Positions 9,545 through 18,202 of a stretch of DNA of 64,000 nucleotides are shown here, piece after piece. The notes below the pieces were generated by a model. The model had not been told where the DNA came from, searched no databases, and saw only the letters and a program-made list of their open reading frames with translations. The stretch is from Hydrogenovibrio kuenenii DSM 12350. GTDB taxonomy: Bacteria; Pseudomonadota; Gammaproteobacteria; Thiomicrospirales; Thiomicrospiraceae. The stretch lies in the NCBI RefSeq assembly GCF_000526715.1, contig NZ_JAGP01000001.1, positions 1,116,001 through 1,180,000 of the forward strand. Reading direction: 5' to 3'. Positions within the stretch are counted from its first letter, which is position 1. The number at the start of each line of letters is the position of its first letter. Made by a program: the position numbers and the translations under genes.

Positions 9545-10648
9545 ATGAATATTTCACAGGCAGAAAAGGAAAAATTACTCGAAATCCGCAATGAAATTGA
9601 CTCGATTGATGCGGAAATTCAAACTTTGATTGCAAGGCGTGCTGAATGTGCTCAACAAGTTGCACATGCAAAAACGCAAGGCGGTAAAGTTGAGGTTGTG
9701 TTTTATCGTCCTGAGCGTGAGGCTCAAGTGTTACGCGCAGTAAAAGAACGCAACAAAAGTTTAATTTCTGACGATGACATGATGCGCTTATTTCGCGAGA
9801 TTATGTCTGTTTGCTTGGCACTAGAACAGCCAGTTAAAATTGCTTACTTGGGGCCTGAAGGAAGTTACTCTCATGCAAGTGTCATTAAGCAGTTTGGTAC
9901 ATCTGCCCATACCTTAGCTGTCTCTTCTATCGAAGAAGTGTTCAATGTCGTTGAAAGAGGCGAAGCCAATTATGGTTTGGTTCCTGTTGAAAATTCATCT
10001 GAAGGGGCTGTTAAACAAACTCAGCAAGCCTTAATGAAAACTTCTCTTAAGGTGACTGGTGAAATTGACCTAGTCATTCATCATTGCATGATGTCGCAAA
10101 GTGATAATCTTGAAAGTATTAAAAAAGTTGTTGCTCACGCCCAAGCGCTTGGACAATGTGAGCAATGGTTAAAAAATAATATGCCGTGGGTTGAGATTGA
10201 GGCAGTCGCTTCAAATGCTTTGGCTGCTCAAATGGCAACACAAGACAATACGTTAGGTGCAATTGCTTCAGAGCAAGCTGCGCAGCTATATGGTTTACGT
10301 GTATTGGAATCTCATATTGAAGATAGCCATGAAAATACGACCAAGTTTTGGGCCGTTGGATCAGAAGCAACCGAAGCAAGTGGTGATGATAAAACTGCAA
10401 TGATAGTTTCCATGCCCAATAAGGCTGGCGCCTTATTGGATGTACTGTCTAGTTTCGCTGGCCGACAAATTTCTATGACGAGAATTATTTCGGTTCCATC
10501 AACAGATACCAAGTGGGACTATTTGTTCTTTATTGATATTCTTGGTCACAAGGATAATGCATCTGTTTCAGAGGCTATTGATGAAGTAAAACAAAAGACT
10601 TCATATTTTAAACTGCTAGGTTCTTTCCCAACTTCTCCTTTTAATTGA
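9545..10648 (+). CDS. pheA: Bifunctional chorismate mutase/prephenate dehydratase (P-protein)
   Basis: The 367-residue fusion converts chorismate to phenylpyruvate. Residues 1-90 are an AroQ chorismate mutase (LLEIRNEIDSIDAEI, IARRAE). The prephenate dehydratase domain begins at IAYLGPEGSYSH and includes NYGLVPVENSSEG and the Thr-containing ENTTKFW. The C-terminal ACT domain (MPNKAGALLDVLSSFA) is the phenylalanine feedback site; the usual ESRP is replaced by MTRIISVPS. It lies 18 bp after serC. Confidence 0.96.
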   Translation: MNISQAEKEKLLEIRNEIDSIDAEIQTLIARRAECAQQVAHAKTQGGKVEVVFYRPEREAQVLRAVKERNKSLISDDDMMRLFREIMSVCLALEQPVKIAYLGPEGSYSHASVIKQFGTSAHTLAVSSIEEVFNVVERGEANYGLVPVENSSEGAVKQTQQALMKTSLKVTGEIDLVIHHCMMSQSDNLESIKKVVAHAQALGQCEQWLKNNMPWVEIEAVASNALAAQMATQDNTLGAIASEQAAQLYGLRVLESHIEDSHENTTKFWAVGSEATEASGDDKTAMIVSMPNKAGALLDVLSSFAGRQISMTRIISVPSTDTKWDYLFFIDILGHKDNASVSEAIDEVKQKTSYFKLLGSFPTSPFN

Positions 10649-10664
10649 CAGTTGTTTGACGCAC

Positions 10665-11765
10665 ATGACTAAATCTTTTGAAAAACAGATACAACCCCAA
10701 ATTTCTGGTATTCAACCTTACGTTCCAGGAAAACCTATTTCTGAACTTCAGCGTGAATTCAACCTTTCTCGTATTTCCAAATTAGCATCCAATGAAAATC
10801 CGTTGGGAGCTAGTCCAAAAGTGCTTCAAGCTATTCGCGATCAGTTGGTTGATATCGCCAGATACCCAGACGGTAGTGCTTATTATCTAAACCTGGAAAT
10901 GGCTAAATTCCTGGGTCGTGAAATTGATGAAGTTGCATTCGGTAATGGTTCAAATGAGTTATTAGAGTTGGTTGCTAGGATTTTTGCTGCTGAAGGTGAT
11001 GAGATTGTTTACTCTCAATATGCTTTTGCGATTTATGGTATTAGTGCACAAATAGTAGGTGCGACAGGCGTTGAAGTGCCTGCTAAGGGTTGGAGTCATG
11101 ATTTGCCAGCCATGTTAGCTGCGATTACCCCTAAAACAAAAATCGTTTACTTAGCGAATCCTAACAACCCAACAGGCACATTGTTTACAAAAGAAGAGTG
11201 GGATGTGTTTATCTCTAAAGTGCCGTCTAATGTTATTGTGGTTTTGGATGAAGCCTACTATGAATATGTAGATAATTCTGAATATGCGAACGGATTGGAT
11301 TATATAGACGAGTATCCAAACCTGTTAGTTTCCAGAACCTTTTCAAAAGCTTACGGGCTCGCTTCACTGCGCCTGGGTTATATGGTTGGAAATAAAGAGT
11401 TAATTAGTTATATCAATCGCTTACGCGCGCCATTCAATGTTAATCATTATGCGCAAATTGCAGCCGTTGCCGCCATTAAAGACCAAAATTTTGTGAAGAA
11501 AACGATTGAGTTTAATCGACAAGGAATGGCTCAATTTTTAGCGGTATTCGAGAAGTTGAAACTGGATTACATTCCATCTTACGGTAACTTTATTTGTGTT
11601 TCTTTTGGCGACAAAACTGAAGAAGTGAATAAGGCTTTGCTCGAAAAGGGTGTAATTGTGCGGCCTATGGGTGGATATGATATGGCGGAATATCTGCGTG
11701 TATCTATCGGTAGTTCAACAGAAAATCAGCATTTTATTAATGTTGTTACGTCATTAATGAAATAA
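10665..11765 (+). CDS. hisC: Histidinol-phosphate aminotransferase (HisC2 type)
   Basis: This PLP-dependent class I/II aminotransferase shows KLASNENPLG near the N-terminus, YLANPNNPTG, the VLDEAYYEY aspartate and the PLP lysine in SRTFSKAYGLA. Its place between pheA and tyrA is that of hisC2 in Pseudomonas. Such enzymes can also transaminate aromatic keto acids, which would suit this operon. I chose the ATG at 10665; an in-frame TTG at 10656 would add three residues. The start is 16 bp after the pheA stop. Confidence 0.93.
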   Translation: MTKSFEKQIQPQISGIQPYVPGKPISELQREFNLSRISKLASNENPLGASPKVLQAIRDQLVDIARYPDGSAYYLNLEMAKFLGREIDEVAFGNGSNELLELVARIFAAEGDEIVYSQYAFAIYGISAQIVGATGVEVPAKGWSHDLPAMLAAITPKTKIVYLANPNNPTGTLFTKEEWDVFISKVPSNVIVVLDEAYYEYVDNSEYANGLDYIDEYPNLLVSRTFSKAYGLASLRLGYMVGNKELISYINRLRAPFNVNHYAQIAAVAAIKDQNFVKKTIEFNRQGMAQFLAVFEKLKLDYIPSYGNFICVSFGDKTEEVNKALLEKGVIVRPMGGYDMAEYLRVSIGSSTENQHFINVVTSLMK

Positions 11766-11770
11766 GTGCG

Positions 11771-12649
11771 ATGAATATAAAAAAAATTACGGTTGTTGGT
11801 GTCGGTTTAATTGGCGGTTCTTTTGCAAAAGGATTAAAGGCAAAAGGGTCGGGCGACCGCTATGAAATTACTGGCTATGACCCTAGTATTGAAAGTATGG
11901 ATAAGGCGGTTGAACTTAACGTTATTGACCGTTACGAAACTACTTTATCTCAAGCCGTAAAGAGCGCAGACCTTATTTTGTTGGCTGTTCCTTTGGGGTC
12001 AATGGCACAAGTTTTAAGAGATATTGAGCCTTGTATCAAGCCTTCTACAATTATTACAGATGTTGGTAGCGCCAAGATGAGTGTTATTAACGCGGTTAAA
12101 GAGGTGTTTGGAGAAGTCTTACCAAGCTTCGTTGCAGGACATCCAATAGCAGGAAAAGAAAAAAGTGGCGTTGAAGCAGCTTGTGTTGATTTGTTTGTTG
12201 ATCATAGAGTCGTTTTAGCACCAACAAAAGAAACCTCGGTTGATGCGTTATCGGAAGTTAGAAAGCTATGGGAAAGCCTTGGTGCTTGTATTACGGAAAT
12301 GGCACCTGACTTTCACGATGAAGTGTTTGCGGCAACCAGCCACCTTCCACACCTTTTAGCGTTTAGTTTGGTTGATCTGCTTAATGAACATGAAGAGCTT
12401 GGCAATGTGTTTCAGTACACAGCGGGAGGTTTTAGAGATTTTACCCGTATTGCTTCAAGTGATGCGACCATGTGGCGTGACATATCAATGAATAACGCTT
12501 CTGCGATTGTTAAGTGGTTGAGAAATTATCAGGCTGAAATTGACAACCTAGTTGGTTTAATCGAAAACAAAGAGTCGGATGCACTATTTAATTTGTTTCA
12601 TAATGCAAAAACTGCACGCGACAAGCATATCGTCAAAGATACGCTTTGA
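11771..12649 (+). CDS. tyrA: Prephenate dehydrogenase
   Basis: The 292-residue NAD-dependent enzyme oxidises prephenate to 4-hydroxyphenylpyruvate for tyrosine synthesis. The Rossmann motif GVGLIGGSFAKGL is at residues 10-22, and GHPIAGKEKSG and the substrate-binding ATSHLPHLLAF are present. In Pseudomonas the equivalent gene is fused to aroA; here tyrA and aroA are separate, 48 bp apart. The tyrA stop codon lies in a 7-bp hairpin (12647-12666) with no T-run. Confidence 0.95.
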   Translation: MNIKKITVVGVGLIGGSFAKGLKAKGSGDRYEITGYDPSIESMDKAVELNVIDRYETTLSQAVKSADLILLAVPLGSMAQVLRDIEPCIKPSTIITDVGSAKMSVINAVKEVFGEVLPSFVAGHPIAGKEKSGVEAACVDLFVDHRVVLAPTKETSVDALSEVRKLWESLGACITEMAPDFHDEVFAATSHLPHLLAFSLVDLLNEHEELGNVFQYTAGGFRDFTRIASSDATMWRDISMNNASAIVKWLRNYQAEIDNLVGLIENKESDALFNLFHNAKTARDKHIVKDTL

Positions 12650-12697
12650 GTAAAAAAGATTACTCAACATCAGAATTTCAAGTTTAAGGTTTTAAAA

Positions 12698-14044
12698 ATG
12701 TCTAAAAATGTACAGTTTAATGTAAAGCCGGGTGGCACTCTTAAAGGAAGGATTCGTGTTCCTGGAGACAAGTCAGTTTCTCACCGAAGCATTATGCTTG
12801 GCTCTATTGCCGAAGGTACGACACATGTCACAGGTTTTCTAGAGGGTGATGATAGTCTAGCTACTTTACAAGCGTTTAAAGATATGGGCGTTCAGATAGA
12901 AGGTCCTAACGAAGGTAAGGTAACTATTCACGGAGTAGGCCTAAGAGGGCTAAAAAAGCCTTTAAACCCTTTGGATATGGGCAATTCTGGTACAGCGATG
13001 CGCTTAATGGCTGGTATCTTGGCTGGCCAAAATTTTGAATGTACTTTAATAGGTGATGCCTCTCTTTCTAAGCGTCCTATGAAACGTGTAACAGACCCTC
13101 TTAGACAGATGGGAGCGGATATTTATACTGCAGATGGTGGTATGCCGCCGCTAAATATAAAACCAACGGTTTCAGGTTTAAAATCAATTGATTACACATT
13201 GCCAATGGCGAGTGCTCAGGTTAAGTCTTGTGTATTGCTGGCAGGGCTTTATGCTGATGGTGAAACGAAAGTTGTCGAGCCTGCGCCTACGCGAGACCAT
13301 ACAGAACGAATGCTACAAGGATTTGGCTATCAAGTCGAAAGTACAAAGCTTGATGGTATGCAGACGCAAGTGACGCTTGTTGGTGGTGGAAGCTTAAAGG
13401 CAATGGATATTGATGTACCATCTGATATATCATCGGCAGCTTTTTTTATGGTAGCAGCCTCCATTGCACCAGAAGCTGATTTAGTCATTGAGCATGTTGG
13501 CATCAATCCTACAAGAACAGGTGTGATTGATATTTTAAAGTTGATGGGTGCAGATATAACACTTGAAAATGAATCAATTGTTGGCGGGGAACCTGTCGCA
13601 GACATTCATGTAAAGTCTTCTAAATTGAAGGGAGTTAAGATTCCAGAAAACTTGGTTCCTTTGGCGATAGATGAATTTCCTGTTCTATTTGTGGCAGCTT
13701 CAGCAGCTGAAGGAAAAACTGTTTTGACTGGAGCTGAAGAGCTTAGAGTTAAAGAGTCTGACCGTATTCAGGTCATGGCAGACGCCCTTAAAGCTGTTGG
13801 TGTTGATGCTCAGCCAACCCCTGACGGCATGATTATTAATGGTGGTGTGCAAAAGCCGCAATCTACAGTAATTGAAAGTCATCATGACCATAGAATTTCC
13901 ATGGCCATGACAATTGCAGGCTTAAATGCCGTAGATGACGTTCTGATTGATGACTGTGCCAATGTAAACACATCTTTCCCAACCTTTGTTGACCTAGTAA
14001 ATCAGATTGGCATGACGGTTAGCGTCATTAAGGAGAATGGATAA
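12698..14044 (+). CDS. aroA: 3-phosphoshikimate 1-carboxyvinyltransferase (EPSP synthase)
   Basis: The 448-residue enzyme joins shikimate 3-phosphate and PEP in the shikimate pathway. The PEP/S3P site VPGDKSVSHR is at about residues 22-31, and DMGNSGTAMRLMAG and LRVKESDRI are present. The loop motif NSGTAMR, rather than NAGTAMR, and the 448-residue length suggest a class II-like enzyme, the type often less sensitive to glyphosate; that is inference. Its stop overlaps the cmk start (TAATG), so the two are translationally coupled. Confidence 0.95.
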   Translation: MSKNVQFNVKPGGTLKGRIRVPGDKSVSHRSIMLGSIAEGTTHVTGFLEGDDSLATLQAFKDMGVQIEGPNEGKVTIHGVGLRGLKKPLNPLDMGNSGTAMRLMAGILAGQNFECTLIGDASLSKRPMKRVTDPLRQMGADIYTADGGMPPLNIKPTVSGLKSIDYTLPMASAQVKSCVLLAGLYADGETKVVEPAPTRDHTERMLQGFGYQVESTKLDGMQTQVTLVGGGSLKAMDIDVPSDISSAAFFMVAASIAPEADLVIEHVGINPTRTGVIDILKLMGADITLENESIVGGEPVADIHVKSSKLKGVKIPENLVPLAIDEFPVLFVAASAAEGKTVLTGAEELRVKESDRIQVMADALKAVGVDAQPTPDGMIINGGVQKPQSTVIESHHDHRISMAMTIAGLNAVDDVLIDDCANVNTSFPTFVDLVNQIGMTVSVIKENG

Positions 14045-14703
14045 TGTCATCCCCAATTATCGCAATTGATGGGCCTAGTGGTGTCGGAAAGGGTACTTTA
14101 GCGCAATGGCTGTGTTGTAAAACTGGATTTCATCTTTTAGATAGCGGAGCAATTTACCGAGCCTTGGCTTATGGCGTTTCTAAAGCTGGTATTGACCTTG
14201 CAGACGTTGATAATTTGGTTAACTTAGCGGAAGTACTTCCTGTTGAATTTAAAGCAACCAGTGTTATCTATGATGGAGAAGATGTTACTTCTACAATTCG
14301 CACAGAAGAGGTGGCTGCTATCGCATCAAAAGTGGCTGCAATTCCAGAGGTGAGAACATCACTTCTTAAGCGTCAAAAAGACTTTGCACAAGCGCCTGGA
14401 TTGGTTGCTGATGGCCGAGATATGGGAACAGTCGTGTTCCCAAATGCGAATGTTAAGCTGTTTTTAACCGCTTCAGCTGAAGAAAGAGCAAAAAGACGTG
14501 TTAACCAGTTGAAAAATCAAGGGGTTAGTGCTAACATTGCGCGAATTACTCAAGACATCATGGAAAGAGACGAACGTGATCGTACTCGTTCATCCTCTCC
14601 ATTGGTGCCAGCTGAAGACGCTTTAATCATAGATACAACGGATTTAAGCATTCAAGAAGTCTGCGAAAAAGCGCAAAATGCGTTAAGCGAAGCTGGCATT
14701 TAA
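14044..14703 (+). CDS. cmk: Cytidylate kinase
   Basis: The 219-residue (d)CMP kinase has a P-loop GPSGVGKGT at residues 10-18, the LDSGAIYRAL nucleotide site and the DGRDMGTVVFP and RxxQ segments typical of Cmk. It produces CDP and dCDP for nucleic acid and lipid synthesis. The ATG overlaps the aroA stop by one base. A strong terminator follows and ends the serC-cmk operon. Confidence 0.96.
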   Translation: MSSPIIAIDGPSGVGKGTLAQWLCCKTGFHLLDSGAIYRALAYGVSKAGIDLADVDNLVNLAEVLPVEFKATSVIYDGEDVTSTIRTEEVAAIASKVAAIPEVRTSLLKRQKDFAQAPGLVADGRDMGTVVFPNANVKLFLTASAEERAKRRVNQLKNQGVSANIARITQDIMERDERDRTRSSSPLVPAEDALIIDTTDLSIQEVCEKAQNALSEAGI

Positions 14704-14749
14704 AAATTGATTAATAATTAATAACATATTGTTATTTAAAAAGAATTCG

Positions 14750-14783
14750 ATCTTTATTCGAACATTCGAGTAAAGATTTTTTT
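14750..14783 (+). terminator. Intrinsic terminator of the serC-cmk operon
   Basis: A 13-bp stem (ATCTTTATTCGAA / TTCGAGTAAAGAT, one G-U pair, very short loop) is followed by a run of seven T. It separates cmk from rpsA, so rpsA should have its own promoter in 14784-14926. I saw no convincing -35/-10 pair there. Confidence 0.88.
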
Positions 14784-14926
14784 GCTTTTGTAATTTTAAA
14801 TTAGAAATTACAAAATTTATTTTGTTGGGTATTTGGGAACCTGGCGATTAACATAACTGACCCGATTATATCTTTTAGACCCCAATAGGAAGACATAAAC
14901 GGCTTTTTTAATTTTGGTATAACCCC

Positions 14927-16600
14927 ATGAGTGAATTATCTTTCGCTGAATTATTTGAACAATCCTTACAAGAAGACAAATTCCAAACTGGTTCTCTAAT
15001 CATAGGAACCGTTGTTGCTATCGACAAAGAAGCAGTCCTAGTTGATGCAGGTATGAAATCTGAGTCTGCAATCCCTAGATATCAATTCGAAACTGCTAAC
15101 GGTGAACTAGAAGTTGCCGTAGGTGATGAAGTTGAAGTTTATCTAGAAACACTAGAAGATGGCTTTGGTGAAACTCGTTTGTCACGTGAAAAAGCTAAGC
15201 GCGCTAAGACTTGGGACCGTTTGGAAACTGCCCTTGAAGAGAATGAAACAGTTACTGGTCTTGTTACTGGTAAAGTTAAAGGTGGTTTAACCGTTGATGT
15301 AGAAGGTGTTCGCGGTTTCTTACCTGGTTCACTTGTGGATGTTCGTCCTATTCGTGATTTCGGTTTCCTTGAAGGTAAAGAAGTTGAAATGAAACTTGTT
15401 AAGCTTGATCGTAAGCGTAACAACGTTGTTGTTTCTCGTCGTGCTGTTATCGAAGCTGAAAACTCTGTTGAAAGAGAAGCATTGCTTGCTAACATGGAAG
15501 AAGGTTCAACACTTAAAGGTATCGTTAAAAACCTTACTGATTACGGTGCATTTATCGACCTTGGTGGTATTGATGGTCTTCTACATATCACAGATATGGC
15601 ATGGCGTCGTGTTAACCACCCATCTGAAGTTATTCAGGTTGGTGATGAGATCGAAGTTAAAGTATTGAAGTTCGACAGAGAGAAAAACCGTGTTTCTCTA
15701 GGTATGAAGCAACTTCAAGAAGATCCTTGGTCAGATATGGTTGCTCGTTACCCAATCGGTGCGGAAATCATGGGTAAAGTTGCCAACATTACTGATTACG
15801 GTGCTTTCATCGAAATCGAAGATGGTATTGAAGGTTTGGTTCACACATCTGAATTGGATTGGACTAACCGTAACATTCACCCATCTAAAGTAGTTCACCT
15901 AGGTCAAGAGCTTAAAGTTAAGATCCTAGATGTTGATCAAGAGCGTCGTCGTATCTCATTGTCTATCAAGCAATGTACTGTTAACCCTTGGGAAGCATTC
16001 TCTGCAACTCATACTAAAGGTGACAAAATTGCTGGTAACATTAAATCAATCACTGATTTCGGTATCTTTATTGGTTTAGAAGGCAATATCGATGGCCTTG
16101 TTCACCTAACTGACATTTCTTGGTCTCAAGCTGGTGAAGAAGCGGTTCGTGACTTCAAAAAAGGTGATGAGCTAGAAACAGTTATCCTTTCAATCGACCC
16201 AGAACGTGAAAGAATTTCACTTGGTCTTAAGCAATTAGAACAAGATCCTTTTGGTGAGTTTGTTGCTGAAAACGGAAAAAATAGCATCGTAACTGGTACT
16301 GTTAAGTCTGTTGATGAGAAAGGTGCAGTAATTGATCTAGCTGATGATGTTGAAGGTTATTTACGAGCTTCTGAACTAGCTGAAGATACTCGTGATGCTA
16401 GCTCAGTTCTTAAAGTTGGTGATACTGTCGAAGCTAAGGTGATGAACGTTGATCGCAAAAACCGTTCGCTTTCTTTATCTGTAAAAGGTAAAGATGCTCA
16501 GGAAGAAGCGAATGCGGTTAAGGACTACTCTTCATCACAGCCTAAAGCTGCAAGTACTCTTGGTGACCTATTAAAAGGTCAACTTTCTGGTGACGAATAA
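14927..16600 (+). CDS. rpsA: 30S ribosomal protein S1
   Basis: The 557-residue protein binds mRNA at the ribosome and helps initiation, especially on mRNAs with weak ribosome sites. Six S1 RNA-binding repeats are visible, for example [58 protein letters not shown] and [22 protein letters not shown]. Length equals the six-domain form of proteobacteria. Codons are strikingly biased, as expected for a highly expressed gene. It is preceded by the cmk terminator and followed by a hairpin. Confidence 0.98.
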   Translation: MSELSFAELFEQSLQEDKFQTGSLIIGTVVAIDKEAVLVDAGMKSESAIPRYQFETANGELEVAVGDEVEVYLETLEDGFGETRLSREKAKRAKTWDRLETALEENETVTGLVTGKVKGGLTVDVEGVRGFLPGSLVDVRPIRDFGFLEGKEVEMKLVKLDRKRNNVVVSRRAVIEAENSVEREALLANMEEGSTLKGIVKNLTDYGAFIDLGGIDGLLHITDMAWRRVNHPSEVIQVGDEIEVKVLKFDREKNRVSLGMKQLQEDPWSDMVARYPIGAEIMGKVANITDYGAFIEIEDGIEGLVHTSELDWTNRNIHPSKVVHLGQELKVKILDVDQERRRISLSIKQCTVNPWEAFSATHTKGDKIAGNIKSITDFGIFIGLEGNIDGLVHLTDISWSQAGEEAVRDFKKGDELETVILSIDPERERISLGLKQLEQDPFGEFVAENGKNSIVTGTVKSVDEKGAVIDLADDVEGYLRASELAEDTRDASSVLKVGDTVEAKVMNVDRKNRSLSLSVKGKDAQEEANAVKDYSSSQPKAASTLGDLLKGQLSGDE

Positions 16601-16610
16601 GATCTAACCT

Positions 16611-16636
16611 AAGAGCCGCTAGTAATAGCGGTTCTT
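16611..16636 (+). terminator. Hairpin after rpsA (weak or non-terminating)
   Basis: A 10-bp stem (AAGAGCCGCT / AGCGGTTCTT, one G-U pair, 6-base loop) lies just after the rpsA stop but has no T-run, only AAATTCC. It may reduce or stabilise readthrough into ihfB rather than end transcription. Confidence 0.45.
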
Positions 16637-16741
16637 AAATTCCTTTGTTATTTAAAAAGGACAGGTTGAAGGTGTTTATTTATATGCCTAAACAGATTTT
16701 ACTCTTGTCAGAAGAGACTTCTATAAAAGAGACAGTAAAGA

Positions 16742-17047
16742 ATGACTAAGTCAGAATTGATCGAATTGATTGCAAGACGTCAAACTCAATTTAGTCAAAA
16801 AGACGTTGAGTTAGCAGTGAATGAAATTATTGACTCCATGATAGAAAGCCTATCAGAAGGGGATAGAATTGAAATTCGCGGCTTTGGAAGTTTTAGTCTT
16901 CATCATCGCCAAGCACGTGTTGGGAGAAACCCCAAAACTGGTGAAAATGTTGAGTTAGGTGAAAAGCGAGTTCCTCACTTTAAGCCTGGAAAGTCATTAA
17001 GAGACAGTGTGGACGAGTCTAAGGACATGTACGACATTATTTCTTAA
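16742..17047 (+). CDS. ihfB: Integration host factor subunit beta
   Basis: The 101-residue DNA-bending protein of the HU/IHF family carries the IHF-beta signature [23 protein letters not shown], in which the proline of NPKTG intercalates into DNA. It forms a heterodimer with IHF-alpha (not in this window). The rpsA-ihfB-lapA-pyrF order is conserved in gammaproteobacteria. An intrinsic terminator follows directly. Confidence 0.96.
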   Translation: MTKSELIELIARRQTQFSQKDVELAVNEIIDSMIESLSEGDRIEIRGFGSFSLHHRQARVGRNPKTGENVELGEKRVPHFKPGKSLRDSVDESKDMYDIIS

Positions 17048-17073
17048 CAGTAAAAACTCACATTCTATTTTTG

Positions 17074-17113
17074 AAAAGGGTACAATATTTTTAAAATATT
17101 GTGCCCTTTTTTT
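17074..17113 (+). terminator. Intrinsic terminator of ihfB, abutting the lapA start codon
   Basis: An 18-base arm at 17074-17091 and its near-perfect complement at 17093-17110 (one U-G pair) form a long hairpin followed by a run of seven T at 17107-17113. The very next base is the A of the lapA ATG at 17114, so terminator and start codon leave no room for a ribosome site. Confidence 0.85.
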
Positions 17114-17458
17114 ATGCTTAAAACTATCTCAATCATCATTACACTGCTTTTCTTATCACTCGGCATTTTTTTAGGAGTGTTGAATCCCAGCATAGTTAAA
17201 TTTGACCTAATTTATAAAGTGGTTGAATTGCCACTATCTATATTATTAGCGATTACTTTTTCTCTTGGAATGTTACTATCTGGTTTTTATTTCTCTTTTG
17301 TGTTGATTGGTAAGCAATGGGAGATAAGAAAAAATAGCAAGAAAAACAACAAGTTATCTAGTGAAGTTGTTGAATTAAATAAACAGCTTTCTGAAGTGAA
17401 AAATCAATTATCACAACAATCATTACCTAACAAAACAAACGAAATCACCTCCTTATAA
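17114..17458 (+). CDS. lapA: LapA-domain inner membrane protein (lipopolysaccharide assembly protein A)
   Basis: The protein of about 114 residues has two N-terminal membrane helices (about 3-22 and 35-62) and a cytoplasmic coiled coil (SSEVVELNKQLSEVKNQL), the layout of LapA/YciS (DUF1049). With LapB it regulates LPS synthesis in E. coli. I start it at the ATG at 17114. An in-frame TTG at 17099 would lie inside the ihfB terminator and is unlikely. No Shine-Dalgarno sequence is possible next to this ATG, which directly follows the T-run. lapB was not seen here. Confidence 0.85.
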   Translation: MLKTISIIITLLFLSLGIFLGVLNPSIVKFDLIYKVVELPLSILLAITFSLGMLLSGFYFSFVLIGKQWEIRKNSKKNNKLSSEVVELNKQLSEVKNQLSQQSLPNKTNEITSL

Positions 17459-17484
17459 AGAAACACACAAAGAGAAGTACTTAT

Positions 17485-18201
17485 ATGCATAAAAGAACAG
17501 GACTTCCTGATCCAAAAGTTGTTATCGCATTAGATTTTCCTTCTGTATCAAGAGCAAATTCTTTTATCCATCAAATGGATCCAAGTATTTGTCGGTTAAA
17601 GATAGGAAAAGAATTATTTGCTATTGGTGGCCCAGCTTTTGTTGAGAGCTGCATTGATAAGGGTTTTGATGTTTTTTTAGATTTAAAGTATCACGACATT
17701 CCAAATACGGTAGCAAAAGCTTGTCAGGCTGCCGCTAAGATGGGTGTGTGGATGTTAAATGTTCATGCGCTTGGTGGTCGTAGAATGATGGAAGCGGCAA
17801 AAGAGGGTGTCTTACAAAGTTCTCACCAACCTATTTTAATTGCTGTTACGATCTTGACCAGTATGGAAGAGGGGGATCTACGAGATATTGGTCTACAAGG
17901 AACACCTCATGACAATGTGATGCGCTTAGCAAAATTAGCTGCTGATTCAGGCTTGGATGGTGTTGTATGTTCTGCACAAGAAGCCTCAGACATTCGTGCC
18001 GAAATTGATAGAAATTTTTGCTTGGTTACACCAGGAATTAGACCTCGTGATGCGGATGTTAATGATCAAAAGCGCATTATGACGCCAGATGAAGCGTTGA
18101 AAGCCGGATCTAGTTATCTAGTGATTGGTCGTCCAATTACTCAGGCTAAAGATCCAATTCAAGCATTAATAGATATTAACGAATCTATTAAAGGTATGTA
18201 A
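17485..18201 (+). CDS. pyrF: Orotidine 5'-phosphate decarboxylase
   Basis: The 238-residue TIM-barrel enzyme makes UMP from OMP. The catalytic Lys/Asp array is seen in FLDLKYHDIPNTV, and VIALDFPS, LKIGKELF and the phosphate-binding VTPGIRP and VIGRPITQA are typical. An AGAGAAG ribosome site lies upstream. It ends the gyrA-to-pyrF plus-strand block and converges with the histidine kinase gene with only one base between the stop codons and no visible terminator. Confidence 0.96.
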   Translation: MHKRTGLPDPKVVIALDFPSVSRANSFIHQMDPSICRLKIGKELFAIGGPAFVESCIDKGFDVFLDLKYHDIPNTVAKACQAAAKMGVWMLNVHALGGRRMMEAAKEGVLQSSHQPILIAVTILTSMEEGDLRDIGLQGTPHDNVMRLAKLAADSGLDGVVCSAQEASDIRAEIDRNFCLVTPGIRPRDADVNDQKRIMTPDEALKAGSSYLVIGRPITQAKDPIQALIDINESIKGM

Positions 18202-18202
18202 A

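Noticed and set aside
12647-12666. Hairpin at the tyrA stop as a terminator
   Set aside because: The 7-bp stem has no T-run and lies inside an operon; aroA follows 48 bp later.
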